A DNA stretch of 64,000 nucleotides from Ryuthela nishihirai (GCA_038380435.1 JAWZYU010000013.1:67722446-67786445); one strand, 5' to 3'. Shown: positions 1 to 11,488, counted from the first letter of the stretch. Notes: generated from the letters alone by a model not told the origin. Translations and numbers: made by a program.

Positions 1-1339
1 TAGGCAGTTGTTAGGGTGAAAGTGTAAGCCACCTAATTTGACCATCTACAAAGATGATTTCTTGCCCCTGTGTGCAGAAAGCGACATTCTGTGGAGTGAA
101 ACTTTCTCTCACACAGGGCCACAAATTAAGGTCAGAGTAATGGTCTGTGGGCTTTCTAAGCCAAAGTCTTTTATATTAATCACCGGGAATTCGGTGTGGG
201 CAAATAGCAAGACTGGAGACTCATCATGTAAGTAAGGAGATTTTTTTTCGTTCTCGTTTTTTTTTTTATTTTCATTTTTACCATCCCATGAAAATCAAAA
301 TTCCAAGGTGCTGCCCACTTTGGGACCATTCATTCCGGTGACTCAACAGCAGCGTTCCCTGGTCTCTCGCCACTAGTGTTGAATGCATTAGTGTGTTGGG
401 TCACACCAACGAAGCCTTTCCAAGAAGTGAAGGTGCATTAAGGGGCTGTTGTCACTGGGAGCGGATGGGAACAAGATCTAATATTTTTGTTGTTTTCTTT
501 TCTTTTATTGTTTCCTTTTCTTTTCAATTAGATCTTGTACAAGATGCTACAAATACTTCCATTAAATTCTCTCAATCGCCCCCAATCGTTTCTGATTGAC
601 TCTTCAGATTGACTATTTAATGGACGTTTGTGGCTTCTTGATCCCTCTTTTTCCTTCCACACTAACTGCCTATGTGTGGAGGGGTTTTCTCCTGGTTAGA
701 GCAAAACACTCTGACATGGATGGTGCCTTGACGTGGCGTCAGAGCTTTTCACTAAACCATCTGGCAGAATTCTGTTATCGTAGTATATTTACCAATTTCG
801 TAAGCCTTCAAACCATTCCCGAGAGAAGTGAACAGATATTTGTGTACCCATCTAACAGTGTCAATTAAAACTAATGGATAATTGAGGAAAATGAAAAAAA
901 GCCAAACTTTATTAGCATGAATGAAACAGAAACATTATTCATCTCTTAATACGAAAAGATTGCGTACCCCCACTTTGGGGATTAAGTGGGAAAATCGTTG
1001 CTCTCAGTGCTAACCCGTGCCCTTAATCCTCTCACTCCAAGACAAAAACTATAAATTTCCAGCTGAAATAAATCAATTGCAATGCCTGTTTCAAATTCAG
1101 TCAGTTCCAACTTCTTACACTGTTAGAGGCTCTGTTACAAATAATGAGTGATTCAGAAAATGCAAATATTAACATACCTATCCAACCCCCAAAGGAAATT
1201 TTCGTTTTTCTCCAAAAACAAACGAAATGTTGAATATTTACAATCGTATAGACCAACAGACAGATCACAAAGTGAAACCAGAAATAAAACATATCGCCTC
1301 TGGCGATTAAGAGATGCTCGTTTTTCAAAGAAAACGAAG
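1..1339. other. Unassigned AT-rich sequence
   Basis: I recognise no gene here. Short open frames (65-90 codons) occur but show no known domain and no supporting splice or start context beyond a single GTAAGT donor-like site at 228-233. A short inverted pair around AGATCTAAT lies near 473-535. Composition shifts to T-rich tracts at 240-270 and 480-530. It could hold old transposon debris or intron. Confidence 0.4.
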
Positions 1340-1351
1340 TTTGTCATTTTC

Positions 1352-1874
1352 CGAAAATCCCTACGTTAAGTCAATGGGAAGCTAACGTTAAAGCTCTATA
1401 ACTACTAAAATAAGTTTTTTGTTTTGAAAAATGTGATTTTAGATATCAACCAAATCAATATCTCGATTTTCAACAATATTAGTTCAGTATTTAATGAGTT
1501 ATGGAAGTTTCAATACTTAACAACATCAATGCCAGTCTTAAGAAACTTATACAAAACTGAAAAATAGTGAAAGAATTCTATACACAAAGTTCTAAATTAT
1601 AAACTTATTTCATTAAACACTTTGATACAATACTAATTACTAAGTTTTAATTAACTTCTAAAGTCAATTTTTGTGGCTGGCATTGTCATCGCTAAATATT
1701 CAAACTTCCACAACTCATTAAATATTCAATGAATATTGTTGAAAATCGAGATATGGATTTATTTGATTGAGATCTTTATCTGCAATCACATTTTTGAAAT
1801 AAAAAAAAAACTTATTTTAGGAGTTATAGAGCTTTGACGTTAACTTCCCATTGACTTAACATAGAGATTTTCCT
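1352..1874. mobile_element. Foldback (inverted-repeat) MITE-like element
   Basis: Two long imperfect inverted arms, about 1352-1538 and 1674-1874, are reverse complements with scattered mismatches and a few indels. They share the outer motif TTAAGTCAATGGGAAG and the inner motif ATCTCGATTTTCAACAAT. The loop of about 135 bp is AT-rich with no coding potential. Long imperfect arms around a short non-coding loop are typical of foldback or non-autonomous DNA transposons. Divergence between the arms implies age. No target duplication was recognised, so the exact ends and superfamily are unknown. Confidence 0.75.
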
Positions 1875-1913
1875 TAATTTATGGGAAGCAGTGTAGTAGA
1901 CGATAAACCAAAA

Positions 1914-2060
1914 GCATATCGATGGTGCAATCAGTCACTGAGTTTGCATGCACTTCAAAGAAAGATAGATCGCCGGCAATCTTGTCGAGTTGGTAAATCG
2001 ACTCCCCATCTCCTTCGAAGCGAATACGAGCTCAGTGACCGATTGCAAAATCGATATACT
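1914..2060. repeat. Short inverted repeat around an 80-bp loop
   Basis: The sequence at 1914-1947 (core TGCAATCAGTCACTGAG) is nearly the reverse complement of 2028-2060 (core CTCAGTGACCGATTGCA). The loop is less AT-rich than the surroundings. It could be a tiny MITE or the end of a neighbouring repeat. Confidence 0.6.
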
Positions 2061-2199
2061 TTAGGTTTATTTTTTACTTTTTAGGGCCCTATAGGAAAAT
2101 AGGTATTTAAAAAAATATGAATTTATATTTTTTGTTGTTACTATAAATATTTACCTTTAAAACATTTGATATAGAACTCATAAACATGGAGCATATTTA

Positions 2200-3000
2200 C
2201 CACTCTTTTGGATTCAGGTTGAAGTAGCCCATGACATTGGAGATGTCACAAACTTCAATTTGAGATACGACTCGTTAAATTCGACCCCTTCAAAATTCGC
2301 CCCCCATTTAATCAGGGGGAATATTGGGGGAAAATTTTGAAATAGTTTACGACCGTCATTATACGAGCTTTCATTCGACAAATAACTAGTTATTTTCCGC
2401 ACTCGCGTTTAAGTGATATAGGGGAACAATCATTGTCATTCCCCCTTTTTTAGGGGGGAATAAAGCATTTGGTTTCAGCTTTTATAGCCTATGACACTTC
2501 CTGCGTCACAAGCTTTCACGTGACATATATCTCGTTACTTTTGGTATTCGAATTCATGAGATATAGGGGAGTAATGATTTTTAAATAACCCTCATTTTTA
2601 GGGGGAGAAACGTTGGGGAATATTTATTATAGTCTATGACACCCCCGCGTCAAGAGCTTTCATTTGACACATAGCTCGTTACCTGCCGCACTCGCGTTGA
2701 GGTGATATAGAGGAACAATCATTGTCATTTTCCACACCCCTGTTTTAGGAGGGAAGAAAGCATGGGGGGGGGGTCAATTTTACGTAGCCTACGACTTTAC
2801 CAACGTCAGAAGCATTCATTTGACTATCGCTTGTTACTTTCGGCATTTGCGTTCTGGATATATAGCTTAAGAATTGTTTTCACATTTCCTCTTTTTTAGG
2901 AGGGAAAAAAGCATGGGGGTAAAATTTTTATAGGCTCCCGATGTCACAAACTTTTATTTGGGACCTAAATCATTAAGGTTATCCATCGCATTCGAACGAT
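2200..3000 (+). repeat. Degenerate satellite, ~145-bp period (lineage 1)
   Basis: Five or six diverged tandem units. The landmark CTTTCATTTGACACATAGCT or a variant starts at about 2368, 2513, 2657, 2813 and 2951, giving spacings of 145, 144, 156 and 138 bp. Each unit reads in order: a TATAGCCTATGACAC-like box, CGTCACAAG, the landmark, CGCACTCGCGTT, a GATATAGGGG-like box, and a run of C then TTTTTAGGGGGGAA. It is non-coding. The same units reappear at 18.0-18.9 kb and inverted at 42.4-42.6 kb, so this is a dispersed satellite rather than a local one. Confidence 0.85.
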
Positions 3001-3649
3001 ATGGTGGAACAAGGTTTTGTCAAATTCCCAAACCGACCAATCGACAAATGTCAAAGCCATAAGCAATAGGAAGGTAGGTAAAAATGGGTGAAATATGCAC
3101 CGGTAGAATAATTTTGGCCTCCATTACCATTGCTGACCTTTTCAAAGGGCGGAGAGAGGATGGCTTTGGAGTCGCTATGGAGAACGTCTCCTACAGCTAA
3201 ATAAATTTAATAGTATAATAATAATTAACACTTAATACAAAGATCTGGACGCTTATAAATACACATACGCTTCACCAGATGGGTTGCATGGAATACGATC
3301 GATATTGCGATAATATTAATTAACAGCAAATGGGTTAGTTCTATTAGAAATACCAGATCACTATGGTAGCTGATATTGGATCTGACCACTACCTTGTTAA
3401 GTGTATTGCAGCTTTAATCAAAGAAGTGTTGTGCTTAAGGTTAAGAGAATTACCTTTCACACTGAAATTCTGGAAAATCTAGATAGCCAAAGCATACAAC
3501 GCTAGGCTACTCAGTCATTATGACTGATGGATTGTTTACTATTAAAGTTGAAAAATAATGGGATCAATTTAAACAGGGTTTCCTCCAAACTAACAGTACA
3601 CCAATAATAAAGTATCACAGGGGTTGTTCATGAAACAGTTAGCTCAAAA

Positions 3650-3800
3650 AATTTCGTTTTGCTGTGAGTGGTATTCGAACCCACATTTCCCAGTAACATG
3701 CCAAGCATGTTACTGGGAATGTAACATGCTTGGCGTCTTCCAGTAACATGCCAAGCTTCTTACTGGGAGAGTTAGGTTCGAATCTCATTCACATCAAACT
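3650..3800. repeat. tRNA-like inverted pair inserted in a LINE
   Basis: About 3650-3704 and 3745-3800 are near reverse complements. Each carries a B-box-like GGTTCGAAT/ATTCGAACC and the motif CCCAGTAA. The centre holds further inverted copies of CAGTAACATGCCAAGC. A related single arm occurs at about 63808-63890. The arrangement suggests a tRNA-derived repeat present in two opposed copies. There is no intact cloverleaf, so it is not a tRNA gene. Confidence 0.6.
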
Positions 3801-4220
3801 AAATACTTTTTTTCTGCTAGCAGTACTCTTTTGGGTAAAAACGCTAATAAGGCACAATGTCTTTTGCCTGATAATCTATGGAGCTTGTTTCTGAAAGAAA
3901 TAATTACAGGAAAAATCTGAATCATGTTGCATGTAACATAATTAGGATTTTTCTAAGTACCAGGATCTAAGATTCCATAACCTTTTCCAACTGAAAGTGT
4001 CTAATAAATGGTATGAGTCAAAAGACAAGAAAATAATCACTAAAAAGGTGACCCCCGAAGGGCAGTAAAAGCAGTAATGAATATGATAGTTCAGGAAGTC
4101 AGACTGAAAAGTTTTCCAGTTCGAAAACCAATCTCTTGAATCTACTCATAGTATCGTGATCAAATTTCAAAATATTTGAAATAAATTCGTGAGCTTATGT
4201 AAGTGCTGCTTTATATAAGT

Positions 4221-4259
4221 GTAAATATGCTCCATGGTTACAAACCATGGAGCATTTAC
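4221..4259. repeat. Short near-perfect hairpin
   Basis: GTAAATATGCTCCATGG is followed after a 6-bp loop by its near-perfect reverse complement, with one base missing in the right arm. It lies inside degraded LINE sequence. No U-tract or other sign of a functional terminator or RNA gene accompanies it. Confidence 0.7.
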
Positions 4260-4545
4260 AGCTTGTCTAAGAATCTTGAATAATCTGAATCAACAACCTA
4301 CTTTGGCTTTATAGTTTGTCTGATAAAAGCAGAGGAAGCAGCTAAGCAAACAACAGTAAGCAGATGTACCAGACAGTTAATCTTTTGTGAAAGAAGAAAT
4401 AGACTGGCACCCAGGGATTAAGGGATAAACATGGTAAGGGAGTTGAAAGTAAGGATTCTGTCATGGCTAGGTGGGATGAGCATTTCAGAGATGTTCTAAA
4501 CAGAATTGTTAATTTTACTCCCGTTGTTTGTAATGAGGCAAACTC

Positions 4546-5100
4546 ATTACAAAAAAATGCATTACTGCCTTTAATGTTGGCCCTATATAACAATTGGCAG
4601 CTGCTTTTGCTATCGTTAGAGCGAAACTGCATAAAACAACGACTCGAAGTGCATAATAAAATTTTTGCCCACTAAACAAACGATGTTTCAGATATCTTTT
4701 ACGTAGGTTGTAACTTTTCATGCACGACAAATGGCAATTTCAAAAACCATCGTTTCCAAATTGTGTTTTGCGGCCCGGTACAGACCATCAGAAAAAAAGA
4801 AATTCCAATCCTTAGAAGAATATATAAATAATCGCACAATCCTATTATCATCGAGCTCAACATTCATGAACACGACAATAGAAGACTAGTTTCCATCGCA
4901 TGTTTCGTATTTTATTCTGTTTTATCTTCATAATAATCTAAAAGCTACAAGGTGCACACAGAATAAATGACTTATAGTTATAAGTTTAAAAAAGAGTGAA
5001 AATCTATTAGTTTCTTTTTCTTCACTTTTTCATATGCATTTATATTTTTGGGCAGCAAAAACGGTATTGTAAAAGATCTGTCACCAGCTATATAAAGTTT
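4546..5100. other. Unassigned AT-rich spacer
   Basis: No recognisable gene or repeat lies between the plus-strand LINE fragment and the 3' end of the minus-strand LINE copy. Open frames here are short and unremarkable. Confidence 0.4.
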
Positions 5101-5129
5101 CATCATCCTCATCCTCAAGCAGCCATGGG

Positions 5130-6071
5130 CTACGGAGGTCCAACCAGACTGCGCAGTTTAATTCTCCAAGCATATCTGTCCTGAGCTACATCTGCTGCAT
5201 CCGGCCACTGTACACCAATTCTAACAAGATCCTGTTTGACATTGTCTGCCCACCGCATCCTAGGTCTCCCCCTCCTTCTGAGGCCTCTAGGCACCCTGTT
5301 CATAACCCTATTTGCCAATCTATAATTATCCATACGGGCGACATGGCCACACCAGCGGAGTCTCTCTCTGCACAATATGCTGCTTAAAGGAGGTTGCAGA
5401 CTCCTTTGCCTAACCTCATCATTAGTTACAAAGTTAAACCACCTAATACCCAAGATATCGCGTAAGCATCTAGAAACAAAAGCATCTAGTTTCCTGTTAT
5501 CTTGTTTACAAAGTGTCCATGTTTCACTACCATAACTAACCCTAGAAAGAACCAAACTATTATACAGCCTAATTTTAGTCTTTAGGTGTATACGCCTATT
5601 TCTCCACACTCTCCATAGATTCTTAAAAGTCCCGGCAGCAATACCTATTCGTCTGTTAATCTCATGCCGCACATCACCAGTATCTGTTACGTAGCTCCCA
5701 AGGTAATTAAACTGTGACACCTGCTGAAGACTGCAACCATTCAGATGAACTGAATCACAACCTGCCTGACCAGTTTTCATCACTTTAGTTTTCTCTCTGT
5801 TTATAACCAAACCTACTCTACTACCAGTCTCATCAACAGCTCGAATGAAAGAGTTCATCTCATCAACATCATTTGCCAAAAGGGCTAAATCATCAGCATA
5901 ATCTAAATCAGAAATTTTCGTATCTCCAGCCCATTTAAGGCCAAAAGCTTTCCCTTGAAGTGAATTTCGCATAACATAATCAACAACCAAACTAAAGAGA
6001 AAAGGAGACAAAATGCACCCTTGTCGAACACCAGAAGTAATGCTAAAACCAATTGCTACAAGACTTACCAA
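5130..6071 (-). pseudogene. LINE reverse transcriptase, C-terminal part
   Basis: An uninterrupted 313-codon frame encoding the second half of a non-LTR reverse transcriptase. Visible in order: VRQGCILSPF (residues ~15-24, the B region), DYADD at ~57-61 (catalytic YADD, nucleotides 5889-5900, intact), REKTKVMK, the thumb segment FNYLGSYVTD, and a C-terminal part rich in Arg (RGRPRMRW at ~270) ending GPP. The product would copy LINE RNA at the target site. The frame starts at an internal Met only because a frameshift separates it from the upstream part, so it is not an independent gene. This is the best-preserved RT half in the window. Confidence 0.85.
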
Positions 6072-6127
6072 CTCTCACACATGACTCAGGGTTATTATAG
6101 AGAGCTTTCATTATGTTAACTAACTTG

Positions 6128-7123
6128 TCAGGTATACCATATGATTTCACAATTTGAAATCTTTTTGAAATCAACAAAGCTAGCAACCAAAGGTTTCTGA
6201 AACTCTAAACATTTCTCAAGAATCTGCCTAAGTGAAAATATCTGATCTACACATCCCCTACCACTTCTGAATCCACATTGCTCATCACGCAATTGACTAT
6301 CAACCAGATTCTTAATTCTATTAAGCACAATCATGGAAAGAACTTTACCTGGAACAGAGAGTAGGCTGATACCCCTATAGTTATCACAAGAACTGCGATC
6401 ACCTTTTTTGAAAATAGGGATAACAATAGCTCTGGTAAAATCCTTAGGAACCATGCCTTTATCATAAAAGTTATTCAAAATTTCAGTCATCCAAGTGGTA
6501 ACTGAAACATTCCAAGCTCTAAGCATTTCTATAGTAATTCCATCCACCCCTGGGGATTTATGAAGGTTAAGTTTAGAAACAGCCAAACTAACTTCAGATT
6601 GTGTTATACGGCCAACATTAAAGCCAACAATGCATCTATCATCATTGCAAACAATGGGAGTAGAATTAACCACATTATTTAGAACATCACTGAAATGCTC
6701 AGCCCACCTAGCCATGACAGAATCCTCACCTTCTATAACTTTACCTTGTTTATCCTTCAATCCCTGTATACCTGTTCGTTTTCTACCACACAAAACATTA
6801 ACTATCTGGTACAACTCTCTGCTGTTGTGCTGTCTAACTGCTTCCTCAGCTTTGTCAGCCAGGCCATCAAGCCAAAGATTCTTATCAGTAGCTAACTGAT
6901 CCTTTACACGTTTATTAAGTTCTTTGTAATGCTTTCTATTAGAACTAGTAGGGTACTGATTAAGGACATTCCTGCAGTTCCTTCTTTCTGAAATAAGCTC
7001 AATTGCCTTGTCACTTAAATAATTCTGCCTCCTCTGCTCCTTTTTCCCTAAAAGAGTACTGTTAGTTTCCAAAAAAGCCTGTTTAAAATGGCCCCATTCT
7101 TCCTCAACTTCAGTATTAAGCAA
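6128..7123 (-). pseudogene. LINE linker and N-terminal reverse transcriptase
   Basis: A 331-codon frame from the same LINE copy. It covers the helical linker between endonuclease and RT (EEEWGHFKQAFLE, ISERRNCRNVLNQ, RWAEHFSDVLN) and then RT motifs: SPGVDGITIEML, DFTRAIVIPIFKKGD, NYRGISLLS, DEQCGFRSGRGCVDQIF and the start of motif A, SFVDFKK. Immediately afterwards about 35 bp present in the 54.7 kb copy (AFDSV and what follows) are missing. The true frame continues upstream to about 7200 without a Met, so the real start lay in the lost 5' part. Inactive because of the deletion and frameshift. Confidence 0.85.
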
Positions 7124-7200
7124 ACCATGACTGTCATAATGACTAAGTAACCAATCATGGTAAGCTTTAGCTATAACTGGGTCTTTCAGAGCTCCGGTAT

Positions 7201-7742
7201 TAAAGGTAAAATAACGTAAAGTATTTAATAGGTATAAATAGTTTAGGAAACCCTAATATAAAATATGTAAAGACAAAAGTTTTCGAAAGAAAACCAATTG
7301 ACCATAAATATATTCGCTCTCCTCGTTCTTTGGACAGTAAGTGCTCATCTGTTCTGAATGCTGATACCTTCTAATTAGCAACCAGGTTCTGTAGCTGTTC
7401 CATCAGTTATAACTGCTGTTGGAGCAGGATAAAAGTTATATTGAATTAATTTTGATGTTGAGTTGATGTAGGCAACTGAGAAGAATCGTTCAGTCATTTC
7501 ACCGGTTTGAATGCCAGATATGGATTTGCCAAAATTAAACTGACTAAATCTAGATTTTATACATTTTTACTCTTATTGTCATATTGCCAGGAAGCTGTCT
7601 TCAGCATTTTGGAGTAGGCATGTTAGATTAAAAGATTATATCGACTAAATCATTTGCTAGATTACGGTTATTTCCAATGGAAATATATTCAGAAATTCAA
7701 AAAAATTAAAAATAAAATTTATTTCAAAAGTGTTATTTATAC
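7201..7742. other. Unassigned AT-rich spacer
   Basis: I see no gene, RNA or recognisable repeat here. Confidence 0.4.
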
Positions 7743-7970
7743 TAGTGGTTCTCAACCTTTTATGCTTCACGTACCACCTGGAAATGTGTATGTAAGGAGC
7801 GTACCACTTGTATAGATAGATAAAATTTTGGTTATAGTATGATAATGGGAATAAAATAAAACACTGACTTTTTTACTAGATCTAGCGACTTTTTAGCTCT
7901 CACGGCATACCCCAAAAAATTTTACCGCTTACCCCCAAGGGGCACGCGTAGACCACGTTGAGAACTCTCA
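7743..7970. mobile_element. Non-autonomous hAT MITE, copy 1
   Basis: About 228 bp beginning AGTGGTTCTCAACCTTTTAT and ending with the inverted equivalent GTTGAGAAC. A second copy lies at 24363-24571 with the same internal text (TGCTTCACGTACC, GAGCTCTCACG, TACCCCAAAAA). Flanking 8-bp sequences ATTTATAC and ATCTATAT agree at 6 of 8 positions, consistent with an old 8-bp hAT target duplication. No coding capacity. Confidence 0.8.
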
Positions 7971-10770
7971 ATCTATATAATTATTTTACATAAAAAATTC
8001 CCACTCAGCCGAAGCTTATCAACGGGAATGTATATGGTTTTGACAGATATTATCTAGATTACACCACTATCATGTCATAAAATGAAAAAAGAAAAAAAAA
8101 AGAATAAATAAAAAACGAAAGCCAATAAGATGAGAAATGTTTCTGGATAAAAACGCATTCAGAACAGATGATAAAAAATTCACTTTTTCATCAACCATTC
8201 TTTAGCATCAGAAATTTTACTTAACAAATTCTCTAGAAAGCAAGTGAAATATGTTGGGAATTTGGTATTCTTTGAATTTTTTCGGAATTTTGGAAAAGGA
8301 TTGCAAAGATGCGTTTTTGAAAAGAATATTTCATGGATCTAATCAGTTTTTCATTTGACAAACGCACATATTAGTTATTAAAGCAAATGTAAGCCATCAT
8401 CATCATCGTATTTCAGCTGGGAGAGCAAACTGAGAAATATGACGAAAAGAGAATGGATATTTCATAATTTGCTAGTCAAACGATTGATGCACCTATTTTA
8501 ATATACTTTTAATAATTCATTTTCATTTCGTTACTTATGTATGTTTCAATTATCCATTAAATCAACTGCATATTTTGTGATATTGATATGATTTAATGTT
8601 TCAGTAGTTCTCCTTTCTTTTTACTGCCTCTTGTTAACGTTTACTAAAAACTTTTCATGACTTGTGAAACTTGTTTGTCTACTACGAGATACGCGAATTA
8701 TAATGAACGATACCTTACGATACCATTTATAAATCTGTTTCCAATTTTTATGGATAGTTGTAAGAAAGAAAGAAAACAAGCCAAGTGTTTTCTCCTAAAC
8801 CCTCCCTTGGGTATTTCCTTAGCATTATGCCGTTTCACGGCTATCTCTCAAATTCTGCATATGTGAATATTAAACAGTGCGATTCACTGAAGCCAACGAA
8901 GAATGTGTTCTGAACTGAAAGAGATCCAATTTGCAGAAATTTGAAAAGATCAGCGTTATTACCAGTGATATTACCAGACCAGCGTTATTACCAGTGATTT
9001 TTTATTGCTTCGCCGTTTAGTATTCAGTGAAACATTTCCATGATTTTTATTCGAATCTTAACTCATTTTGCTCCAGAATCCGTAAAATGCGTTCTGGTGC
9101 TAACGATGAATCATACAATATCATTTAATTTTTTTGTCGCCGAGAGTTATTTGTGGTTATTGAACAATCCTACACTGTCTTCTGTTCTATTTCCAGAGCA
9201 GTTAAAGGACGGTGTTTAGAGTATAATTTCTCTTATGAAACATTCGCATATGAATGGAAAATAACAGGGTAATGCCACGTCAAAATGAAACAGTTCCAGC
9301 TTCCACTTTTTCGATTTTGATAAAATTTGGGATGATGACATGAAACATTTGCAAAATACGAATATATAAGCAAAGTACAAAAAACTATGCAAAGTTTTCC
9401 TTAAATATCTCGAGAACAATTTCCAACAGATAAAAATGAAAAACGGAAAAAAGAAACTATAATTATTTATACATATTTAATACCAATGGATAAATTCATC
9501 GCCCGTCCAGGTATTTGAAAAAAATTCTACTGTGGTTTTAACTCCAAGAGAAAAAAGATGTAATAATAAAATGAATTAAAAAGTGTGGAAATAAAAGTGA
9601 AGATAACATCAGAAATGGTTTAGGTAAAAAGTGCACCAAAATTTAAAATATTTGAACTAAAGTGTATGTTTCACATTTTGAAAGCAAAAAAACTATTTCT
9701 TTAAACTCATTTTAAAACTAGTGGGATTTCTTTCCAATCTAAAATCTAACTCTAAGTTATTAAAACATTTAGGTGCCAAATAAATAAAATGTAGTTTTTT
9801 TTGACATTTCTTGAAATAAAAGACCATATTTTCTAGAAATATAAGGTAAATGTAAATTAACCATCCAGCGATGGTTTAAATATAAATAACAATATTTTAA
9901 ACATGTAAATCTGTCTAATAAAACAGAAATGATCAGTATTCATTAAATTCATAGTAGGAAAGTTTTTTATGTTAAAAACAACTTTGCAGTTTTTTTTATG
10001 AATATAGAAAAAATAACTTAAGTGTTTCCCTCATAATCACAACCCCAACTACAAATCTCATATTGTACAATAGAGATGAGCCATGCATAATAAAGCATAA
10101 TAAAGATTCTTTGAGGAATGATTTTCTTTAAAAAATAAAATCTGTACAACATAAATCTAAATTTTTATTAAAAGATTTGCTTGTGTTTTACAATTTAACA
10201 ATTAATATTAAATATTTTAGGTTGGTGACTATATAACTTTTAATCAAATTAAATAAGATAAATTTTGTTTTATGGACATTTAATTGGCTTTTATTTGAAC
10301 AAAACCAAAAATATATTTATCGTAAATTTTGTTCAACTTTAAACTGAAGCTCAGTTATATCTCTGGCAGAGTATAGAAGGGCTGCATCGTCTGGATAACA
10401 AGTTTGTGAACAATTTAACCATAAATTGTAGAAATAGTTGAAAAAACAAAAACCAAGAATAGGACAGGAAAACAGTTTATTAAAAAAAATATTTATATAC
10501 CAACACCATTGTATTATATCAATTTACTTATAGGTAAACAGAAAATGCTAATTTGGTGCATTTTTCTAACGATTGATTTTTAAGCTATTTGCATTCAAAA
10601 GTGCTAAAATTCTTCAAATTTTGAAATACTGAGTTTTCTTTAAACTTTTAGAACTCACATTTTACTCATGCTAAAATATTAAGATTGATTTCTTTGAATC
10701 GTCTTGGAATAAGTTTAAAATGAGATATAAATGCTTATTTCGTAGGAAATAAGAAAGAGATTTTTGCCTT
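7971..10770. other. Long AT-rich stretch without recognisable features
   Basis: About 2.8 kb of AT-rich sequence with only short open frames (under 70 codons) and no family signature. A short CATCATCATCATCG run near 8397 resembles the reversed LINE tail, but nothing of the LINE body follows it. Likely intron or intergenic sequence. Confidence 0.4.
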
Positions 10771-10864
10771 TTTACCCGAATCACCTCCTGACCACGCCAT
10801 ATTGTCTCCCCCTCCCCCTTTTCTTTCGGAACTTGACCTGCCATTTTTCCTCTCTTGTGCACAG

Positions 10865-11077
10865 GAGAAGAAAGATCCCCCAGGCAATGCGCTTCTCGAA
10901 GAACCCTCTTTTCAAAAGATCGGCAGCTGGAGAGATTCCAGGAAAGAGTACAATGTATTTGCTCTGATACCTAGCATCATGACATTCCTCGACCTATCGG
11001 ACGGACCAATCGCCGCAGAGAGAACTTTTACAAATCTCCTTAGGCTCCAGCCAGAAGATACCACGTTGATTCTGTGA
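10865..11077 (+). CDS. Candidate terminal exon of an unknown host gene
   Basis: A GC-richer island starts at about 10770. The pyrimidine-rich run before TTGTGCACAG at 10855-10864 is a good splice acceptor. Directly after it, in phase 0, lie 70 codons starting EKKDPPGNALLEEPSF and ending NLLRLQPEDTTLIL, then TGA at 11075-11077. A segment near the middle (ALIPSIMTFLDLSDG) is mildly hydrophobic. The frame is open upstream of the acceptor to 10802, but that part is a low-complexity translation of the pyrimidine tract. I do not recognise the family. It may be the last coding exon of a gene entering from the left; a chance open frame in a GC-rich repeat is the alternative. Confidence 0.35.
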   Translation, partial: EKKDPPGNALLEEPSFQKIGSWRDSRKEYNVFALIPSIMTFLDLSDGPIAAERTFTNLLRLQPEDTTLIL

Positions 11078-11488
11078 TGCTCTAGCTCGCCACACTCGAC
11101 GACCTCTCATCACGCTATTAAGATCGGAGACCACGTGCAACGCATCACCTGCCATGCCACACAGAGGGAAGGCATAAGGTCCACCTTCGTGTCCAAGTTA
11201 ATCAGATGAAAGGTGCTGTAATAGAAAGTTCTCTACCAGCGCCTACTGCAAATCTCCTGCCACGTGACACCGACGACACCACGTGGGCCGACGAACGGGG
11301 GCAAGTTGAGGGCCTGAGCTTCTTTTTCCTGTAACGGTGTTGCAATGCGAAGTGATGCAGTCTATGCTTTGGTCTTCCTCCCTTTTTAGTCGAAAAATCT
11401 TAATTAGGAAGTTTGAGCCCCTGCGGCCATCGCTTCCCTGATAAATGAATATTTGTCTTTTGGCCGTCATCCTGAATTATTTAATAAA
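11078..11488 (+). other. Possible 3' untranslated region of the candidate exon
   Basis: GC-rich non-coding sequence continues after the candidate stop codon and drops back to AT-rich background at an AATAAA hexamer (11483-11488), which could be the poly(A) signal. The composition change coincides with both the acceptor and this hexamer, which is the main reason for treating the island as one exon. Confidence 0.3.

Larger units (their letters stand above)
3120..4545 (+). mobile_element. RTE-like LINE fragment, badly degraded
   Basis: About 3120-3610 aligns by eye with the endonuclease C-terminus and linker of the LINE copies at 11.6-13.2 and 52.4-55.9 kb. It includes a degenerate SPDG segment near 3275 and a WDQFKQGFL segment near 3560, equivalent to EWxxFKQAFL in better copies. 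The match resumes near 3816, and 4330-4545 matches the EEAxxQ and ARWAEHFxDVLN region before the reverse transcriptase. The LINE is interrupted by an insert at about 3600-3815 flanked by similar CTAxCAGTAC sequences. Many stops and indels make it non-functional. It ends head-to-head with the minus-strand copy that follows. Confidence 0.7.
5101..7200 (-). mobile_element. RTE-like non-LTR retrotransposon, 5'-truncated
   Basis: This is the 3' two thirds of an endonuclease/reverse-transcriptase LINE on the minus strand. The 3' end at about 5101-5117 is a short run of GATGA-type repeats just after the stop codon, the kind of tail seen in RTE-type LINEs. Coding content runs from the pre-RT linker (entering near 7200, without the endonuclease) through the full reverse transcriptase to the C-terminal domain ending in VGPP. 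The body is split by a deletion of about 35 bp and a frameshift near 6060-6180. Similar but worse copies lie at 3.1-4.5, 11.6-13.2, 48.65-48.9 and 52.4-55.9 kb. The clade call is by motif and tail only. Confidence 0.85.

Noticed and set aside
38..235. Possible DDE transposase fragment (VRVMVCGLSKPKSF segment)
   Set aside because: Only a vague resemblance to a strand-turn region of Tc1/mariner enzymes; no catalytic residues or ends could be identified.
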